From the NCBI RefSeq assembly GCF_949987515.2, contig NC_082697.1:22203730-22267729 (forward strand): DNA of 64,000 bases. The letters run 5' to 3'. A program made the translations under genes and the position numbers. The stretch is from Delphinus delphis (lineage: Eukaryota; Chordata; Mammalia; Artiodactyla; Delphinidae). Position 1 is the stretch's first letter; the number at the start of each line of letters is the position of its first letter. The notes beneath the pieces were generated by a model. It made no database searches. It worked only from the letters and a program-made list of their open reading frames with translations, and had not been told where the DNA came from. Shown here piece by piece: positions 1 to 13,261 of the stretch.

Positions 1-984
1 GCCCATGTCCGCACTGCGGTCAGTGACCTATTCAAAATCCAATCGGATATTAGCCCTCCTCTGCTAAAGCCCTCCAATGGCCCTGGAAATAAAATCCAAC
101 CGCTGACAACAGCCGAAAGCCCAGCCTGCTGTGCCCCCGATTTCTCTCCGACCTCTTTTCCCCCTTAACAACTGCACTTCATCTACCCTGGCCCTTCTGT
201 CCCTGGGACACTTGAGGCTATTGCTGCTCTAGGATCTTCATGCTTGCTGACCCCTCTGCCCAGGATGCTCTTCCCCCAGATCCTCAAATGGCCCACTTCT
301 CATCTTTCAGCCCAAATGTCATCCCAGAGGAACTGAAAGTAGCCCTTCCTCCCAGGCCCTGTTCATGTGGCAATATGCCACTGCCTGCCCAGCTAACAGG
401 TAAGCTCTGTGACGGCTGCCTTGATTCCGGCAGTATTCCTGAGACATGGTATAGATGTTTGTTGAATAAACAAATTATTCAAGGGTCAATTTAGCTAATA
501 AAAAGATTTTTAAAAGGCTGCAAAAGTATAGCATATTATTGCCTGTAATTAGTTGCCAAAAATGCTCTGAGCAACCAAAGGGTGTTAAGCAAGAAAATGG
601 ACTAATGAAAGATAAGCCCTGGGCTCAGAACAGGTGAGATAATATTAACAAGTGGCCACGAGAAGACAGAACCATTCAGCTCCTCCTCCACTTTCCTCAA
701 GGAACATGACCTTCAGACTTGAAGGAGGAAGATAAACATTGCTACAGAAAAAGTTAAGGCCACGTTCATGGTGCTTCTTGGAAGAGCAGTAAAGGAACGG
801 CTGGGAATTCATGCAGAACACAAGAAGTGCCAGAAGACCAAAGACGGGCAAAAATTAACCAATTTTTGAAAGGATGAGATTCCATAACAGTATCCTGGGA
901 AGACTATAGTGATCCCCTGAAAACAATCATAAGCTCCTTTGAAGAACTTTTTTGGCACTTAGCACCAGGCACTGTTTAGTCACT

Positions 985-2230
985 GGAGAGAACAGCAAAC
1001 ATAACAGACAAAAACTCCTGCCTCCTGGAATTCCCACTCTAGCGGCAGGAGGCGGGTAAATCAGTAAAATAAATGGTATATTAGGTGGCGACAAAAGCTA
1101 AGGGGAAAGAAGTAGAGAAGGGCAATAAGAATTTCTAGGGGCTGGAGTGTTACAAATTTAAAGCAGGCGGCCAGGGAGGGCCTTGCCGAGAGGGTGACAT
1201 CTGAGCAGCATCCTGAAGGGAGTGAGAACCGACCCACATGGAGATCCTGTGGAGGGCACACTAGGTAGAGCAGTGTGTGCAAAGGCCCTGAGGTAGGAAC
1301 AGGCCTGCCTGCTTAAGAACAAACCGACAGGGCTTCCCTGGTGGCGCAGTGGTTGAGAGTCTGCCTGCCGATGCAGGGGACACAGGTTTGTGCCCCGGTC
1401 CGGGAAGATCCCACATGCCGTGGAGCGACTGGGTCTGTGAGCCATGGCCACTGAGCCTGCGCGTCCAGAGCCTGTGCTCCGCAACGGGAGAGGCCACAAC
1501 AGTGAGAGGCCCGCGTACCGCAAAAAAAAAAAAAAAAAAAAAGAACAAACCGACAGGTTTGTGTGGCTACAGCGGAGTGCAGGAGAGGGAAAGTAGCAAG
1601 AAATGACATCAGAGAGAGGCCAAGAGACGTAGGGACTTGTAGGTTATTGTGAAGACTTTGACTTTTCTCTGAGGGAGAAAGGAAGCCATCGGCAGCTTGG
1701 AGCCCAGGAGTGATGTGCCCTGACTTACCTTTTAAAAGGCTCACTCCAGGTACTGTGATGACTGAAGGTGGAAGCATTAGGAGGCTATAGCAGGAACACA
1801 GGCAAGTAATGATGGTGGCTTGAACCAGGGTGAAAGCAAAGGACATGGTGAGAAGTGGTGGATTCTGGATAGCGATAGAAAGAGAAGGAAGAGCCATCAG
1901 GATTCGTTGACAGCTCAGATGTAGGGTGTGAAAGAGGCATTAAGAAGGGCTCCAAAATTTTTGGTCTCGACGGCAGAAAAGATAGAGGTGCCGTTAACTT
2001 TGTCAGGGAAGATGGCAGGGGGAACTGATTTTCTGGGAGAAAGTCAGGAGCTCAGCTTTGAACATGTGAGGCTTGAAATGCCATTTAGATCCAACTGGAG
2101 ACACTGGGTAATGGTTGGATGTATGTGAGTGTGGAGTCCGGGGGAGAGGCCGTCAGCACCTGGATGACATGGAAAGCTGTGAGAATGGACGAGACCTCGA
2201 AGGAAAGAGGATAGTCAGAGAAGAGATGAC
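985..2230 (+). repeat. Ancient L2-like LINE remnant
   Basis: Text typical of old L2-class 3' parts: GGAGGGCCTTGCCGAGAGG, TGTGTGCAAAGGCCCTGAGG and, further on, GGAAGCCATCGGCAGCTTGG followed by GTGATGTGCCCTGACTTACC. It is split by the CHR SINE at 1331-1540. Family assignment is by eye and borders are approximate. Confidence 0.45.
1331..1540 (+). repeat. CHR SINE (short, ACCGC-poly(A) form)
   Basis: tRNA-Glu-derived SINE beginning GGCTTCCCTGGTGGCGCAG, with the box-B-like GGTTTGTGCCCCGGTCC, ending CCGCGTACCGC and a 20-A tail. A perfect 16-bp target duplication, AAGAACAAACCGACAG, flanks it (1315-1330 and 1541-1556), so it is a young insertion. Confidence 0.92.
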
Positions 2231-3142
2231 AACCAAAACCTGAGCTTGAGGACCCCATGATGTTAAAAGGTTGGGGAGATGAGGAGGAACCAGCAAAGGA
2301 TTCTGCCACGGAACTGTCGGAGCAGTAGGAGGAACCTTGTACAACTTGAGGATTCTAGTAGGTGAACCCTGGAAGGCCAGCAGTGGGGACTAATACCCAG
2401 CATGGGTTTATTGTAAACAACTGTCCCCTCTCCTCTTCTCTGATAAGATTTCCAGGCTGACGATGGAGGCAACACAGCAGATATGGTGTGTTTTGCCTTC
2501 GGCAAGGCAGTCAGTCCAAGCTTGTGACCTCCTTGTCATGCAACCAGATGCCTATGTTGTTGCATGTATCTGTAGGTGTCTTGCTCTGTGCATGGGACAG
2601 GGGTTTCTAATGGCAAACCAATGCACCTGCAACTAGTGCTTCATCTATTTTGTGTTTCCACTCCATTCAACTCCCTTTTCCCTGTCTACCTCTAGTAAAG
2701 CAGCTTGGCAAAACCCCAGTCGTGGTTGAACCCTCCCATCGCGCTCTCCATGCTTGAACCTGAGGAGCTGAATTTTGCTAGAGAAGAGCACACACCGAAG
2801 TAAGTGGCCTTTGCATTCGCAGTCTCGGACCTCCAGTCAGCCCTGCCTAACTGCCCTTCTGTTTCTCCAGTTTTCTCCAGCAGCTTCCCTTTCTACTCCT
2901 GCCATACCTCCTCTCCCCTCAACCTTCACACCCTCCTCTCCATCTTCACCCTTAGCTGATGCCCTTACCCGACACTGCCTAAGAAAATATAAGCCACTGG
3001 GCATGTCTGTCTTCATCTTCCTACCCCCACACCCACAGGGCTACCTGCACTTGGACCAGTTTTGTCTTTCCAGCCTGTATCTGCTGAGCGACGCACCTCC
3101 TCTCAAGCCAGTCAGTGGTTGCCAGGAACTGAGCACTTTTTA

Positions 3143-3753
<611 letters not shown>

Positions 3754-3879
3754 CTAAGGGACAGGACTGGAGGTGAGTGAGGGTTCCCGGTCCTCCCACC
3801 CTCCTCGCCCCATATCCTTCGGGTCCCAGGAGGACTGAGGTTGAACAGCCACCGCTCACCCAAGCACGGTGCTTTGCAG

Positions 3880-4060
3880 GTTACAGGGTACTTTACTGTT
3901 TCCAGGGGACTTTCACGCCAATTAGCAGGAACCCTCAGAGAGAGGGATTAGTGTTCCCATTATATAGATGAGGAAGCTGAGGCTCAGGGAGGTGAAGCAA
4001 CCTGCCTGAAGCCCACATGGGGAGTAAGTGGCAGAGCCAGGATTTGAACCCAGGTCAGAG
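3880..4060 (-). repeat. MIR element in TLDC2 intron 2
   Basis: Reverse-strand MIR core: GATGAGGAAGCTGAGGCTCA, then GGCAGAGCCAGGATTTGAAC. A second fragment of the same class and orientation lies at about 4228-4330 (AAGTGATTTGCCCAAGGTGA). Together these fill most of the intron between exons 2 and 3. Confidence 0.75.
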
Positions 4061-4385
4061 GGGTCACCTTGGCCCCCAGCAGCCAGAGAATAGATGAGAC
4101 GCTGAACCCTTCCTCCTAATCCCCGCATCTCATCCTCCCACCCCCACCCCAGCTTTGGCGTCAGTTCCCAAGGACTAGATTAGTTCACTATATCCTTAAC
4201 CTCCTGGCCCAGGGAAGAAGGCGGTGCTAGGATTACTGGATCATTTTACAAGAAAGGAAGAAAAGCCCAGAGAGGAGAAGTGATTTGCCCAAGGTGACAC
4301 AGTGAGCAGAGGACAGAGCAGCAGTGACCCTGGGTGTCCTTGGGCCTAGCTTGGGTGGGGCAGGAGGGTGGGACCCTCAGGCTCA

Positions 4386-4643
<258 letters not shown>

Positions 4644-5046
4644 TCATCACCCCGGCCCAGGCCCCTGCAGCCACGAGCGCAGCCAGAGGAAGCAAGTGTC
4701 AGCGACAGACAGGCCCTGCCCCCGCCTCCAGCCAGCTCCCTCCCTGGCCCCTGCCAGCCATGCCCATCCGATGTGGCCGTAGGCCCTGCAGCTTGTCTGC
4801 CTGGTTTCTCTGGATCCGGAGTGGATGCCAGGGATTGCGTTCTAAGCCTGTGGGCAGGAGAGAAGGGCAGATGACAGCCCAGCTCTGGGAGCCGCAGCTG
4901 TGCCTTTGTACGTGAAATAACGATAATAATAATAACAACAACAGTAGTGGCTGACGTATACAGCACACACTTGACTAGGCCTGTGTAAAATGCTTGCTGT
5001 GCGTGATCTCTCTGAATTTTCCCAAGAATTCTAAGAAGAATGTGCT

Positions 5047-5174
5047 GCTTTTTTTTTCCTTTTGGCCACGTACTCTGTGGCTTGTGGGATCTCAGTTCCC
5101 TGACCAGGGATTGAACCCGGGCCGCAGCAGTGACAGCGCCGAGTCCCAGCCACTGGAGTGCCAGGGAACTCCCG
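5047..5174 (-). repeat. Old tRNA-Glu SINE (Bov-tA-like short form)
   Basis: Antisense copy: T-rich start, CTTTTGGCCACG, then CAGTTCCCTGACCAGGGATT and the end CCAGGGAACTCCC. Target duplication AGAATGTGCT at 5037-5046 and 5175-5184. Located in TLDC2 intron 1. Confidence 0.82.
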
Positions 5175-5490
5175 AGAATGTGCTTCTTACTACGCCCATT
5201 TTACAAAGGAAGAAAGAAGGCCCTTTCAGCCAGTGAAACAACGCATGTAGTCATAGGTGAGACAGTGTGCAGGTTAGCAGATTCATATAAAATGCACATT
5301 TGTCTGTGTGTGATGTGTTGGCTTAAAATAGAGTTGTGTAGGCAAATCAGTGTGAGAAGGTATTGAGTGCAACTTTGTGTGTTACCTGTCAATGTGTTTG
5401 TGAGTGTGAGTTGGGATTGTGTAAATATATGTGTGTGTCAGTGGGCATGTATGGTGGTGTCTTCATTCATTCATTCACTCCATTGAGTAC

Positions 5491-5494
<4 letters not shown>

Positions 5495-5534
<40 letters not shown>
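5495..5534 (+). repeat. (GT)n microsatellite
   Basis: Twenty uninterrupted GT units in TLDC2 intron 1, preceded by degenerate TGTG-rich text from about 5300. Likely length-polymorphic. Confidence 0.97.
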
Positions 5535-5537
<3 letters not shown>

Positions 5538-5590
5538 CACGCCTGCACACAATGACTTCGGGGCTTTTCATCAGGAGAGACTTCCTCAAG

Positions 5591-6009
5591 GACTTCCCTG
5601 CTGGCGCAGTGGTTAAGAATCCACCTGCCAATGCAGGGGACATGGGTTCAAGCCCTGGTCCAGGAAGATCCCACATGCCGCGGAGCAACTAAGCCCGTGT
5701 GCCGCAACTACTGAGCCTGTGATCTAGAGCCCACGAGCCACAACTACTGAAGCCCACGCACCACAACTACTGAGCCCGCGTGCCTAGAGCCCGCGCTCTG
5801 CAACAGAAGCCACCGCAGTGAGAAGCCCGCGAAGCCACCGCAGTGAGAAGCCTGCGCACCGCAATGAAGAGTAGCCCCTGCTCACCGCAACTAGAGAAAG
5901 CCCACACGTAGCAACAAAAACCCAACGTAGCCAAAAATTAATTAATTAATGAATTAATTTTAAAAAACAGCAGCGGGTACTCCATTAAAGGAAAAAAAAA
6001 AAAAAAGAC
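5591..6009 (+). repeat. CHR SINE (long form)
   Basis: Sense copy starting GACTTCCCTGCTGGCGCAG and ending with an AATTAATT-rich tail and a run of A. Flanked by AGACTTCCTCAAG (5578-5590) and AGACTTCCTCGAG (6010-6022), a 13-bp target duplication with one change. A short internal duplication of the GAAGCCACCGCAGTGAGAAG segment near 5808-5850 makes it longer than its relatives. Confidence 0.92.
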
Positions 6010-6345
6010 AGACTTCCTCGAGAAGGAGAGAAGGACAGGAAACTGCTTTCCTATTCCCCAGGTTCAGGCCTAGGGAGGGCGTCCTAGCTGTGCGGGCTTC
6101 TGGATAGAGCTCCATCTGGCACCCACTCCGGGGAGGAAGGGATGAAGACAGTGGTCTGTGCTTCCTGAGGGTCTTGGGACCATGGGGCTGGGCACTAATG
6201 CCCCAGGTTCCTGAGCCCTTGCTCTGAACCCTGGGCCAGCTGAGGAGGGGCTTGGAAGGGGGACACCAGCCTGTATCCAATCCTGGCCCAGACCCCCTCT
6301 TCCCCGCCTCTCCTGACCAACCCCCAGCCCAAGCTGGCCCCTTAC

Positions 6346-6378
6346 CAGCCGAGTGTAACGCCAGCGGAGACCTTTCAT
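6346..6378 (-). CDS. TLDC2: TLDC2 coding exon 1
   Basis: Eleven codons, MKGLRWRYTRL, starting at the ATG whose A is position 6378. The donor follows directly as CTG|GTAAGG. The short basic and aromatic leader matches my recollection of the human N terminus (MRGLRWRYTRL), which is what fixes the start. The exon is 33 nt and ends in phase 0. This segment lies before the TLDc domain and has no recognised function of its own. Confidence is high because the exon is followed in the right order by three further exons of the same protein. Confidence 0.85.
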
Positions 6379-6792
6379 GCTTCTGTCCGAGCCCAGCTGA
6401 GGGCAGTAAGCAAGCCCTCAGCCTTCCTGAGGGAGGCAGCACCGCTTGGTGAGGCCTAAAGATGAGAGGGAGAAACCTGGGGCACACCCGGCTGGCTCCA
6501 CGCCCATCCGCCTACCCTTTGCTCCCTCTCATCTGTCATTCACCTGTCATTCCCGGGCCAGTATGTCACTGGGTGGGTCTGTGAGGTCAGCTACGCTGGG
6601 CATTCAAGGCCGCACTTGTAGTTAGCAATTAACACGTTAGCCGTAGATGCTAGCTGTGATTCCCTTCTACCTCCTTGTCCTTCTGGCAGCCTGGCCCATG
6701 GACTGTAGCCTTTGGGCAGATGCCTGAGCCCCCAGACTGGGGGTCTGGGGCCTCTGGTTCCCTGTATGACCTTGCATAAGTCCCTTGCACCC

Positions 6793-6870
6793 CTGGGTTT
6801 CCCCACATGTAACTGGGTTTCCCCACATGTAACATGTAGCACTGTTACATGTTTCCCCACGTGTAACATA
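6793..6870. repeat. Short tandem repeat with a perfect hairpin
   Basis: A 20-bp unit, CTGGGTTTCCCCACATGTAA, is repeated exactly twice (6793-6812 and 6813-6832), followed by a diverged third unit around TTTCCCCACGTGTAACAT. The arms ACATGTAACA (6825-6834) and TGTTACATGT (6843-6852) form a perfect 10-bp stem with an 8-nt loop. Confidence 0.9.
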
Positions 6871-7480
6871 TTACACTGTTTCCCCTCTGGTTTCTCTGAG
6901 ACCAGATTATTTCAGAGGCCCTCACAAGACTGACAGCCTGCAATTCAGTTTCCTCTCAAAGCTTGAAAGGGGCCAAGCTAGACCAAAAGAACAGATATTG
7001 AAAACAAAAAAAGTCATTTTTCTAATTAAAAAAGCAATACATGTTTACTGTAGAAAATTTGAGGAATTTAGAAAAGAATAAAGAAAAATACAGAAATATT
7101 CATAATTCCACCTCTCAGAGATAAACTCTCAACCCCAAGGGTATTTTTTCCCATCTTTTATATTTATTTCATATACAAGTATATACACACATTTATAAAT
7201 ACATCATACTGTGTATCGTTTTATAAAGTGCTTTTTCAAACTTAACAAATGAAAAATTTCCAGTTACATGCAGTACCCTTTGAACACATGATTTTTAATG
7301 GCTGCTTATTATTTCGTCACAGGATGTACATCATTTCTCAAATGTCTGACATTTTGTTTGCTTCTAATTTTCTGTGATTATAAGCAAAACTGTAATGAAC
7401 CTCCTTATTCATAAATCTGATGATATCCTTTATGATAAATTTCAAAAGTTGAATAATGGATCAAAGGGCATCCCCATATT

Positions 7481-7605
7481 CTTTTTTTTTTTTTTCCCCA
7501 CACACCACGCAGCATGTGGGATCTTAGTTCCCCGACCAGGGATCGAAACTGCGCCCTCTGTACTGGAAGCACGGAGTCCCAACCACTGGACCACCAGGGC
7601 AGTCC
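7481..7605 (-). repeat. Old tRNA-Glu SINE (short form)
   Basis: Antisense copy with a T run, TTAGTTCCCCGACCAGGGAT and CCACCAGGGCAGTCC. It sits in AT-rich text (about 7005-7440) that resembles an old LINE 3' region but is not assigned further. Confidence 0.82.
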
Positions 7606-7789
7606 CCATTCACACATTATTGATAAATGTTCCAACAGGGCTTCCCAGTGCTTAAGGCTGACCCATGTCCAGATATCTTTCCGGAATCTCAGGACAATAT
7701 CGTTCTGATCATCATGTTTTACACCCTTAAACTGCAGATAAGGAAACTGCCACTCAGAAAGTAGAAGGGACTAACCACAGCCACATGAT

Positions 7790-7985
7790 AGAATAGCACA
7801 GTCATTAGGAGCACAGACTCTGGAGTCAGGGAGTTTAAATCCTGGTTTTTGCCACTTCCTTGCTGTGTGACGTTGGGCAAGTTACTTAACATCTTTGTGC
7901 TTCAGTCTCCCTATCTGTAAAATACTAATACCTATCTACCCGATGGGGCTGCTGTAAGAGTAAATGAAGATAATGCCTGAAGAAC
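7790..7985 (+). repeat. MIR element
   Basis: Sense MIR core: CACAGACTCTGGAGTCAGG, then CTGTGTGACGTTGGGCAAG and CTTCAGTCTCCCTATCTG, ending near AGTAAATGAAGATAATGCC. Confidence 0.82.
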
Positions 7986-10730
7986 TAGGATGCTGAGCCA
8001 GGCCTCCATCATCCTGTTCACAGTTCCTGGTGTTTGCTGAGCACTGGACAAATGACAGTGCTATGGCTATCCCCCGACATTGCCCCTTTGCGAGATTCAG
8101 GGCTCACGTCCCGGGCAAATGGCCACTCAGTCTCCACCCGGGCACCTCTGGGGCAGAGAGTCACTCAGTCACTTGCGGGGGTGAGTAGCTCAGTGGAGAA
8201 GGGAAAGGCAGGAACCGTGGAAGAATGTACTCACCCTGCCGATTCTCAGCCTCAGGTGACCTCCTCCAGCCTGTCCAGCCCGACGGCTTCCCTAGTGCCT
8301 CTGCTGGATCCCACAGAGAAGGGGCCACTTCCAGAACTGACCCTGTCCACCTGGCGGTCTGTACAAAGCAGTTATAGCTCTGCACCCTGGTCCCCCAGCG
8401 GGCAGCTGGCACCTCTGCCCCAGCCGGGCTCCAGCCCTCCTCCCAGCTCTTATACCTGCCCAGAGGGTGGCAGGCCTTGGCCCCGAGCCTGCTCCGGTTC
8501 CAGCTGGAAAGGCCTGGCAGTCATTGTCGTCCATCAGAAACTCAAATCCCACAAACAAGACCTTGTCACCTCAGGCCCCCAGTTCTGCCACCACCAGCCC
8601 AAAGAGGTGGGGTTTACTCAGCTCCTTGTCTCTAACCTGGAGCCTCTCACCCACAGCTACTAGGTGCCACGTGGTGCCTGAAGCCCATCACATAAGGCGC
8701 TTCCTTAAGGGGTGCAAGTGTCCAGGAAAGGGTCCTTCCGTGGGGTCCCCACCAATCACCCTGTGCTGCAGGGGAGGCCCGGGGCTGGGGGGTGGGCCAG
8801 CCTTGCTGGTTTCCCACTCTCACACGGGATGCCGATTCTTTTCTCACTGGCCTATCGTGCCATGGGGTGAGGTCATGTCCAGGAAGCCCAGCGTCTGGCA
8901 TACAGTAGGCACACTGTCAGTGGGGCACTTCTCTATCCCTGGCTCATAAGGGGACTTAAGTGAACGCTGTTGTTGAAACACAGAACCTCAAATTTGGAAG
9001 GGGCTTCAGCCAGTCCCAGAACTAGTGGCCTCCACCCAGGGCAGGAACTCCTGAAAAATTATGTCCACCAAGGGTCCCCCAGCGTGTTGGGTGGGTAAGC
9101 CCACTCTCTCGGGTGGCTTACTCCAGCTTCACAGACCTGAAAGAGACCCCCTCCTGCTGGCTTTGGTGGAAAAGACTCGGGTCCCCAGATCCTCTCCCCA
9201 TGACCAGGTCTCCTGGGGCAATGCCCGCTCCGGGAAGGTGGGATACCAAAAGGACTTGTATTATGGGGAAAACATTCAAGTGAGGAGCCCTGTTGCTACC
9301 TCAAACATGGCTATTGCTATATGTGTTTGAGCTGTCAACAGCTCGGGGGTCACACGTCTGGCCTTCCCTTCTCTCAGGGCCCCTCTCCCAAATCTATTTC
9401 CTCCACACTCAATTCCCGAACCTTTGGGCACTTTGGGAGGCCAGTGAGGTGTGCCTTGCTGTCCCATTCTTCATCCTCAAGTCTAGGAATGTGACCTGGC
9501 AGGAAAGCCAGTTGCCATGTAATTGGTCCCTAAAAAGCTTCCACGATGAGATTCTAGGCACCAGCGTGTTGAATGTCCCAGCTCTGCCTTGCAGCCTGTC
9601 TTGTCCTTTCTCCACCAGACCACAGGCCGCCTCTCTGAGAACTGCAACAGTCAGAGCCAGGAAACAATTTCCATGTCCAGTAAAAGGGGAAAAGTTTAAG
9701 CGACCCATGGAATATCCCCTCTGTGGATCATTTCTAAGTATTAAAAGTGATGTTTGCCAAGAGTTCATAAATGCACGGGGAAATGCTTCTGCTACTCTGT
9801 AAAGTGAAAAAAGCTGGATATAAAACTGGATAGGCGGCACAGTTTCAGCTCTGTGCTTTGCTGAGTCGACTGGCTTCACTCTGATCCTCGGATGGGTGCA
9901 TGACATACCCCTTCACACATCCTGAGAGGTCTGATTTCTTCTCTGGTCGCTGTGACAGACGGTCTTTGCCCTCCTCACACAAACTCCACTCCTTCGGCTG
10001 CTGACTCAGCCGGCAACTTTATTCTTCACCGAGAAAACAGAAGCCATCAGTCACTCCCTCACCCTCCCGACAGACCCACCTGCATCTCACCCATCTCTTC
10101 CGCCTTCCCTCCAGGACAACGGAGGAAGGGCCCCTGCTGCTTTCGAAAGCCAGTCCCTTGGGCCTCCCTGGTTCTGTCGCGCTCCGCTTCTCCTGCCCGG
10201 CTTCTCTCGGCCTCACCCATCTCTCGCCTGCCCCTCTCGACACAACCGTCCCTGCCACGACTGCTCTATCCTCTTCTCCCTACACTCCACCTCTACCTCT
10301 TCTTCGCTCTTCAACCCCCTGCCTTTGGCATCTGTCCCTACCACGCCTGCTCTTGCAAGGTCCCCAGCAGCTTCCGTGTCGCCCTAGGAAGGGGACACTG
10401 CTCTCATCTTCCTTCAGCTCCTATGCCGCTTGACAGAGCGATTCTCCCAGACAACACGCTGTCTTCATTTCCCTCCGCCCTCCTCGGCCACTCCCTCTCT
10501 GTCTTTTGTGGCTGGCTTCTCCTCTCTTAACCACTTTCTAGAACCAGGAATTCCCCCCCCCAACCCTTTTTTTTTCAATTTTCTACTTTATGAAAGAAAT
10601 AATACATGGATACAGTTTTATTTAATAAGATTCAAACAATTCATGATAGATGTTTTGGGAGCAATTATTAAAGGCCCTCTTCATCTGTCCTCTCCCAATC
10701 TCATCCACTCCTAGAGGTAACAACTATCAA

Positions 10731-11150
10731 TCTTTTTTTTTTTAATTTTTAAATTTTATTTTATTTTTTAAATTGAAGTATACTTGATTACAACATTATA
10801 TAAGTTACAGGTGTACAGAATAGTGATTCACAATTTTTAAAGGTTATACTCCATTTATAGTTATTATAAAATATTGGCTATAGCGGAGCGGCTGGGCCCG
10901 TGAGCCATGGCCGCTGAGCCTGCGCGTCCAGAGCCTGTGCTCTGCAATGGGAGAGGCCACAGCAGTGAGAGGCCCGCGTACCGCAAAAAAAAAAAAAAAA
11001 ATTGGCTATATTCCCTCTATTGTACAATATGTCCTTGTAGCTTATTTTACACAGAATAGTTTGTACCCCATACTCCCCTACCCCTATGTTGCCCCTCCCT
11101 CCTTCCCTCTCCCCACTGGTAACCACTAGTTTGTTCCCTGTATCTGTGAT
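10731..11150 (-). repeat. L1 3' end, antisense, interrupted by a SINE
   Basis: T-rich start then AAATTGAAGTATACTTGATT and the typical L1 3' UTR text AAGTTACAGGTGTACAGAAT; it continues after the SINE as ATTCCCTCTATTGTACAATA. Borders approximate. Confidence 0.75.
10883..11000 (+). repeat. 5'-truncated CHR SINE nested in L1
   Basis: Only the 3' half of the short CHR form is present, from GCGGAGCGGCTGGGCCCGTG to the poly(A). A perfect 10-bp duplication ATTGGCTATA flanks it (10873-10882 and 11001-11010), so truncation happened at insertion rather than by later deletion. Confidence 0.92.
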
Positions 11151-11160
11151 AGAACCAGAA

Positions 11161-11500
11161 ATTCTTTATTTTATTTTATTTATTTTCAATATTTTATTTT
11201 ATTTTATTATACAGCAGGTTCTTATTAGTTATCTATTTTATATATATTAGTGTATATATGTCAATCCCAATCTCCCAATTCATCCCACCACCACCCCCCT
11301 GCCTGCTTTCCCCGCTTGGTGTCCATACATTTGTTCTCTACATCTGTGTCTCTATTTCTGCCTTGCAAACCGGTTCAACTGTACCATTTTTCTAGATCCC
11401 ACGTATATGTGTTAAGATACAATATTTGTTTTTCTCTTTCTGACTTACTTCACTCTGTATGACAGGCTCTAGGTCCATCCATGTCTCTACAAATGTAGAA
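11161..11500 (-). repeat. L1 3' end (cetartiodactyl type), antisense
   Basis: Starts in TTTTATTTTATTTT text, then ACAGCAGGTTCTTATTAG and GTCAATCCCAATCTCCCAAT, closely matching the L1 copy at 41723-42251 in intron 2. A second, younger L1 end next to the one above. Confidence 0.85.
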
Positions 11501-12125
11501 CCAGGAATTCTTAACTTCCTGGTTTTTCTTCTCTCTGTAGACCCTTTCTCTATGTGACCCTATCTGGTCTCATGGATTTAAATATTGTCTAAATGCGGAT
11601 GACTCTTCATGACTCCGGACTAACTGCTACCCTGGGCTCCACACTCATAGGTCTCTTGCCTATATGACTTGGATGTCTCCACAGACATCTCAAACTGATA
11701 GGGTCCAGAAAGAACTCTCCATTTCCCCCTCTAAACCTGGTCTCTCTACCCCCGACCACATTTAAGCTGTTTTCCCTGTCTTGTTAAATGGCACTGTCAC
11801 TCATCCTGTAACGAAAGCCAGTAACCTGGGAGTTGAACTTGACTTCATTTCTCTGATTCCTCACCTCCAACCAAGGGTGTCTAACTCTTCAAAGCTCCAG
11901 AACAGATCTCAAAACTACCCCTCTTCTTCCCTCTCTACTGCCTCCACCCTCATCCAAGCCACCGTTACCTCTCAGAGGCTGGTTCAATAGGCCCTTTACC
12001 CATCTTCTAGCATCTTCTTGCCATCAGCTAGAGTGATCTATTTAAAACACAAATTAGATTACATCTCACCCCTGCTTACTCCAAAGTCCCCGGTGGCTTG
12101 TCACTGCATCAACAATAAAGCCCTG

Positions 12126-12462
12126 GGCTTCCCTGGTGGTGCAGTGGTTAAGAATCTGCCTGCCAATGCAGGGGACATGGGTTCGAGCCCTGGTCCAGGA
12201 AGATCCCACATGCCACAGAGCAACTAAGCCCATGAGCCACAACTACTGAGCCCATGTGCCACAACTACTGAAGCCCGTGCGCCTAGATCCTGTGCTCCGC
12301 AAGAGGAGAAGCCACCGCAATGAGAAGCCCGCACGCTGCAATGAAGAGTAGCCCCCGCTTACTGCAACTAGAGAAAGCTGCACAGCAACGAAACCTCAAT
12401 GGAGCCAAAAATAAACAAAAATTAAAAAAATATATATATAAAAGATATTTTAAAAACAAACA
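12126..12462 (+). repeat. CHR SINE (long form)
   Basis: GGCTTCCCTGGTGGTGCAG start and an A/TA-rich tail. Perfect 15-bp target duplication AACAATAAAGCCCTG at 12111-12125 and 12463-12477. Confidence 0.93.
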
Positions 12463-12725
12463 AACAATAAAGCCCTGCCCAGGGCTGCTGAGGCTCCCGC
12501 TGTCCAGTCCTGCTCTGTTTTGTCCTTCCTCTATCACCCATCAAGTGCCAGTCATTCTGACCTTCTTACTTCCTTGAACATCTATCAAGCTTATTCCTCC
12601 TTCAGCCTTCGCCCTTGCTGTTCTCTCTGCCTGGAATTCTCTTATTCTGGCTCTTTGAATAACTCAGTTTAAAGGTCACCTCCTAAGAGAGGCCTCCCTG
12701 ACTACCCTATTTAAAGCAGGTTCTG

Positions 12726-12856
12726 GGACTTCCCTGGTGGCCCAGTGGTTAAGAATCCATGCTTCCACTGCAGAGGACATGGGTTCGAACCCTGGTCAGG
12801 GAACTAAGATCCTTCCCGCATGCTACGTGGTACGGCCAAAAACAACAACAACAACA
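12726..12856 (+). repeat. Old tRNA-Glu SINE (short form)
   Basis: GGACTTCCCTGGTGGCCCAG to the (CAA)n tail; target duplication AAAGCAGGTT at 12713-12722 and 12857-12866. Confidence 0.9.
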
Positions 12857-13261
12857 AAAGCAGGTTTCCCTACTAATTCTTCTAATTCTCCTTCAGCCAG
12901 TGGTTTGTATAAGGAATATAACCTTTATTTTTTTAAAAAATCACCTCCTCTTTGGAGCCTTCCAGGATTTACTCTCCATTCAGTTTCCATCATGTTGGTC
13001 AGTTTAGCCACTTGAATGGGAGAACATAAACTGTTTTTCCGCTGGGTGATCAGCATCTTCATTTTGTATAATCTGATATATAATTCTTACAATCATTTAA
13101 CGCTTCATGCCTCCTGGAGTAGAGCTTCACATGGCACACGCTGTGTGCCTGAGCTGGACACCACCCAACAGTGCAGCGCAACAGGCTCTGAAGCTGGATG
13201 GCCCTGGGTTCCAATCAACCCCAGCCCTGCCACTTCCAAGCTGTATGACCTTGAACAAGCA

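Noticed and set aside
1331..1540. tRNA gene candidates at the A/B boxes of the SINEs
   Set aside because: The box-like text belongs to tRNA-derived SINEs with poly(A) tails and target duplications, not to functional tRNA genes.
8034..8663. 209-codon plus-strand frame in the intergenic interval
   Set aside because: Follows a MIR, Ser/Pro-rich, no recognisable domain and no exon-like neighbours.
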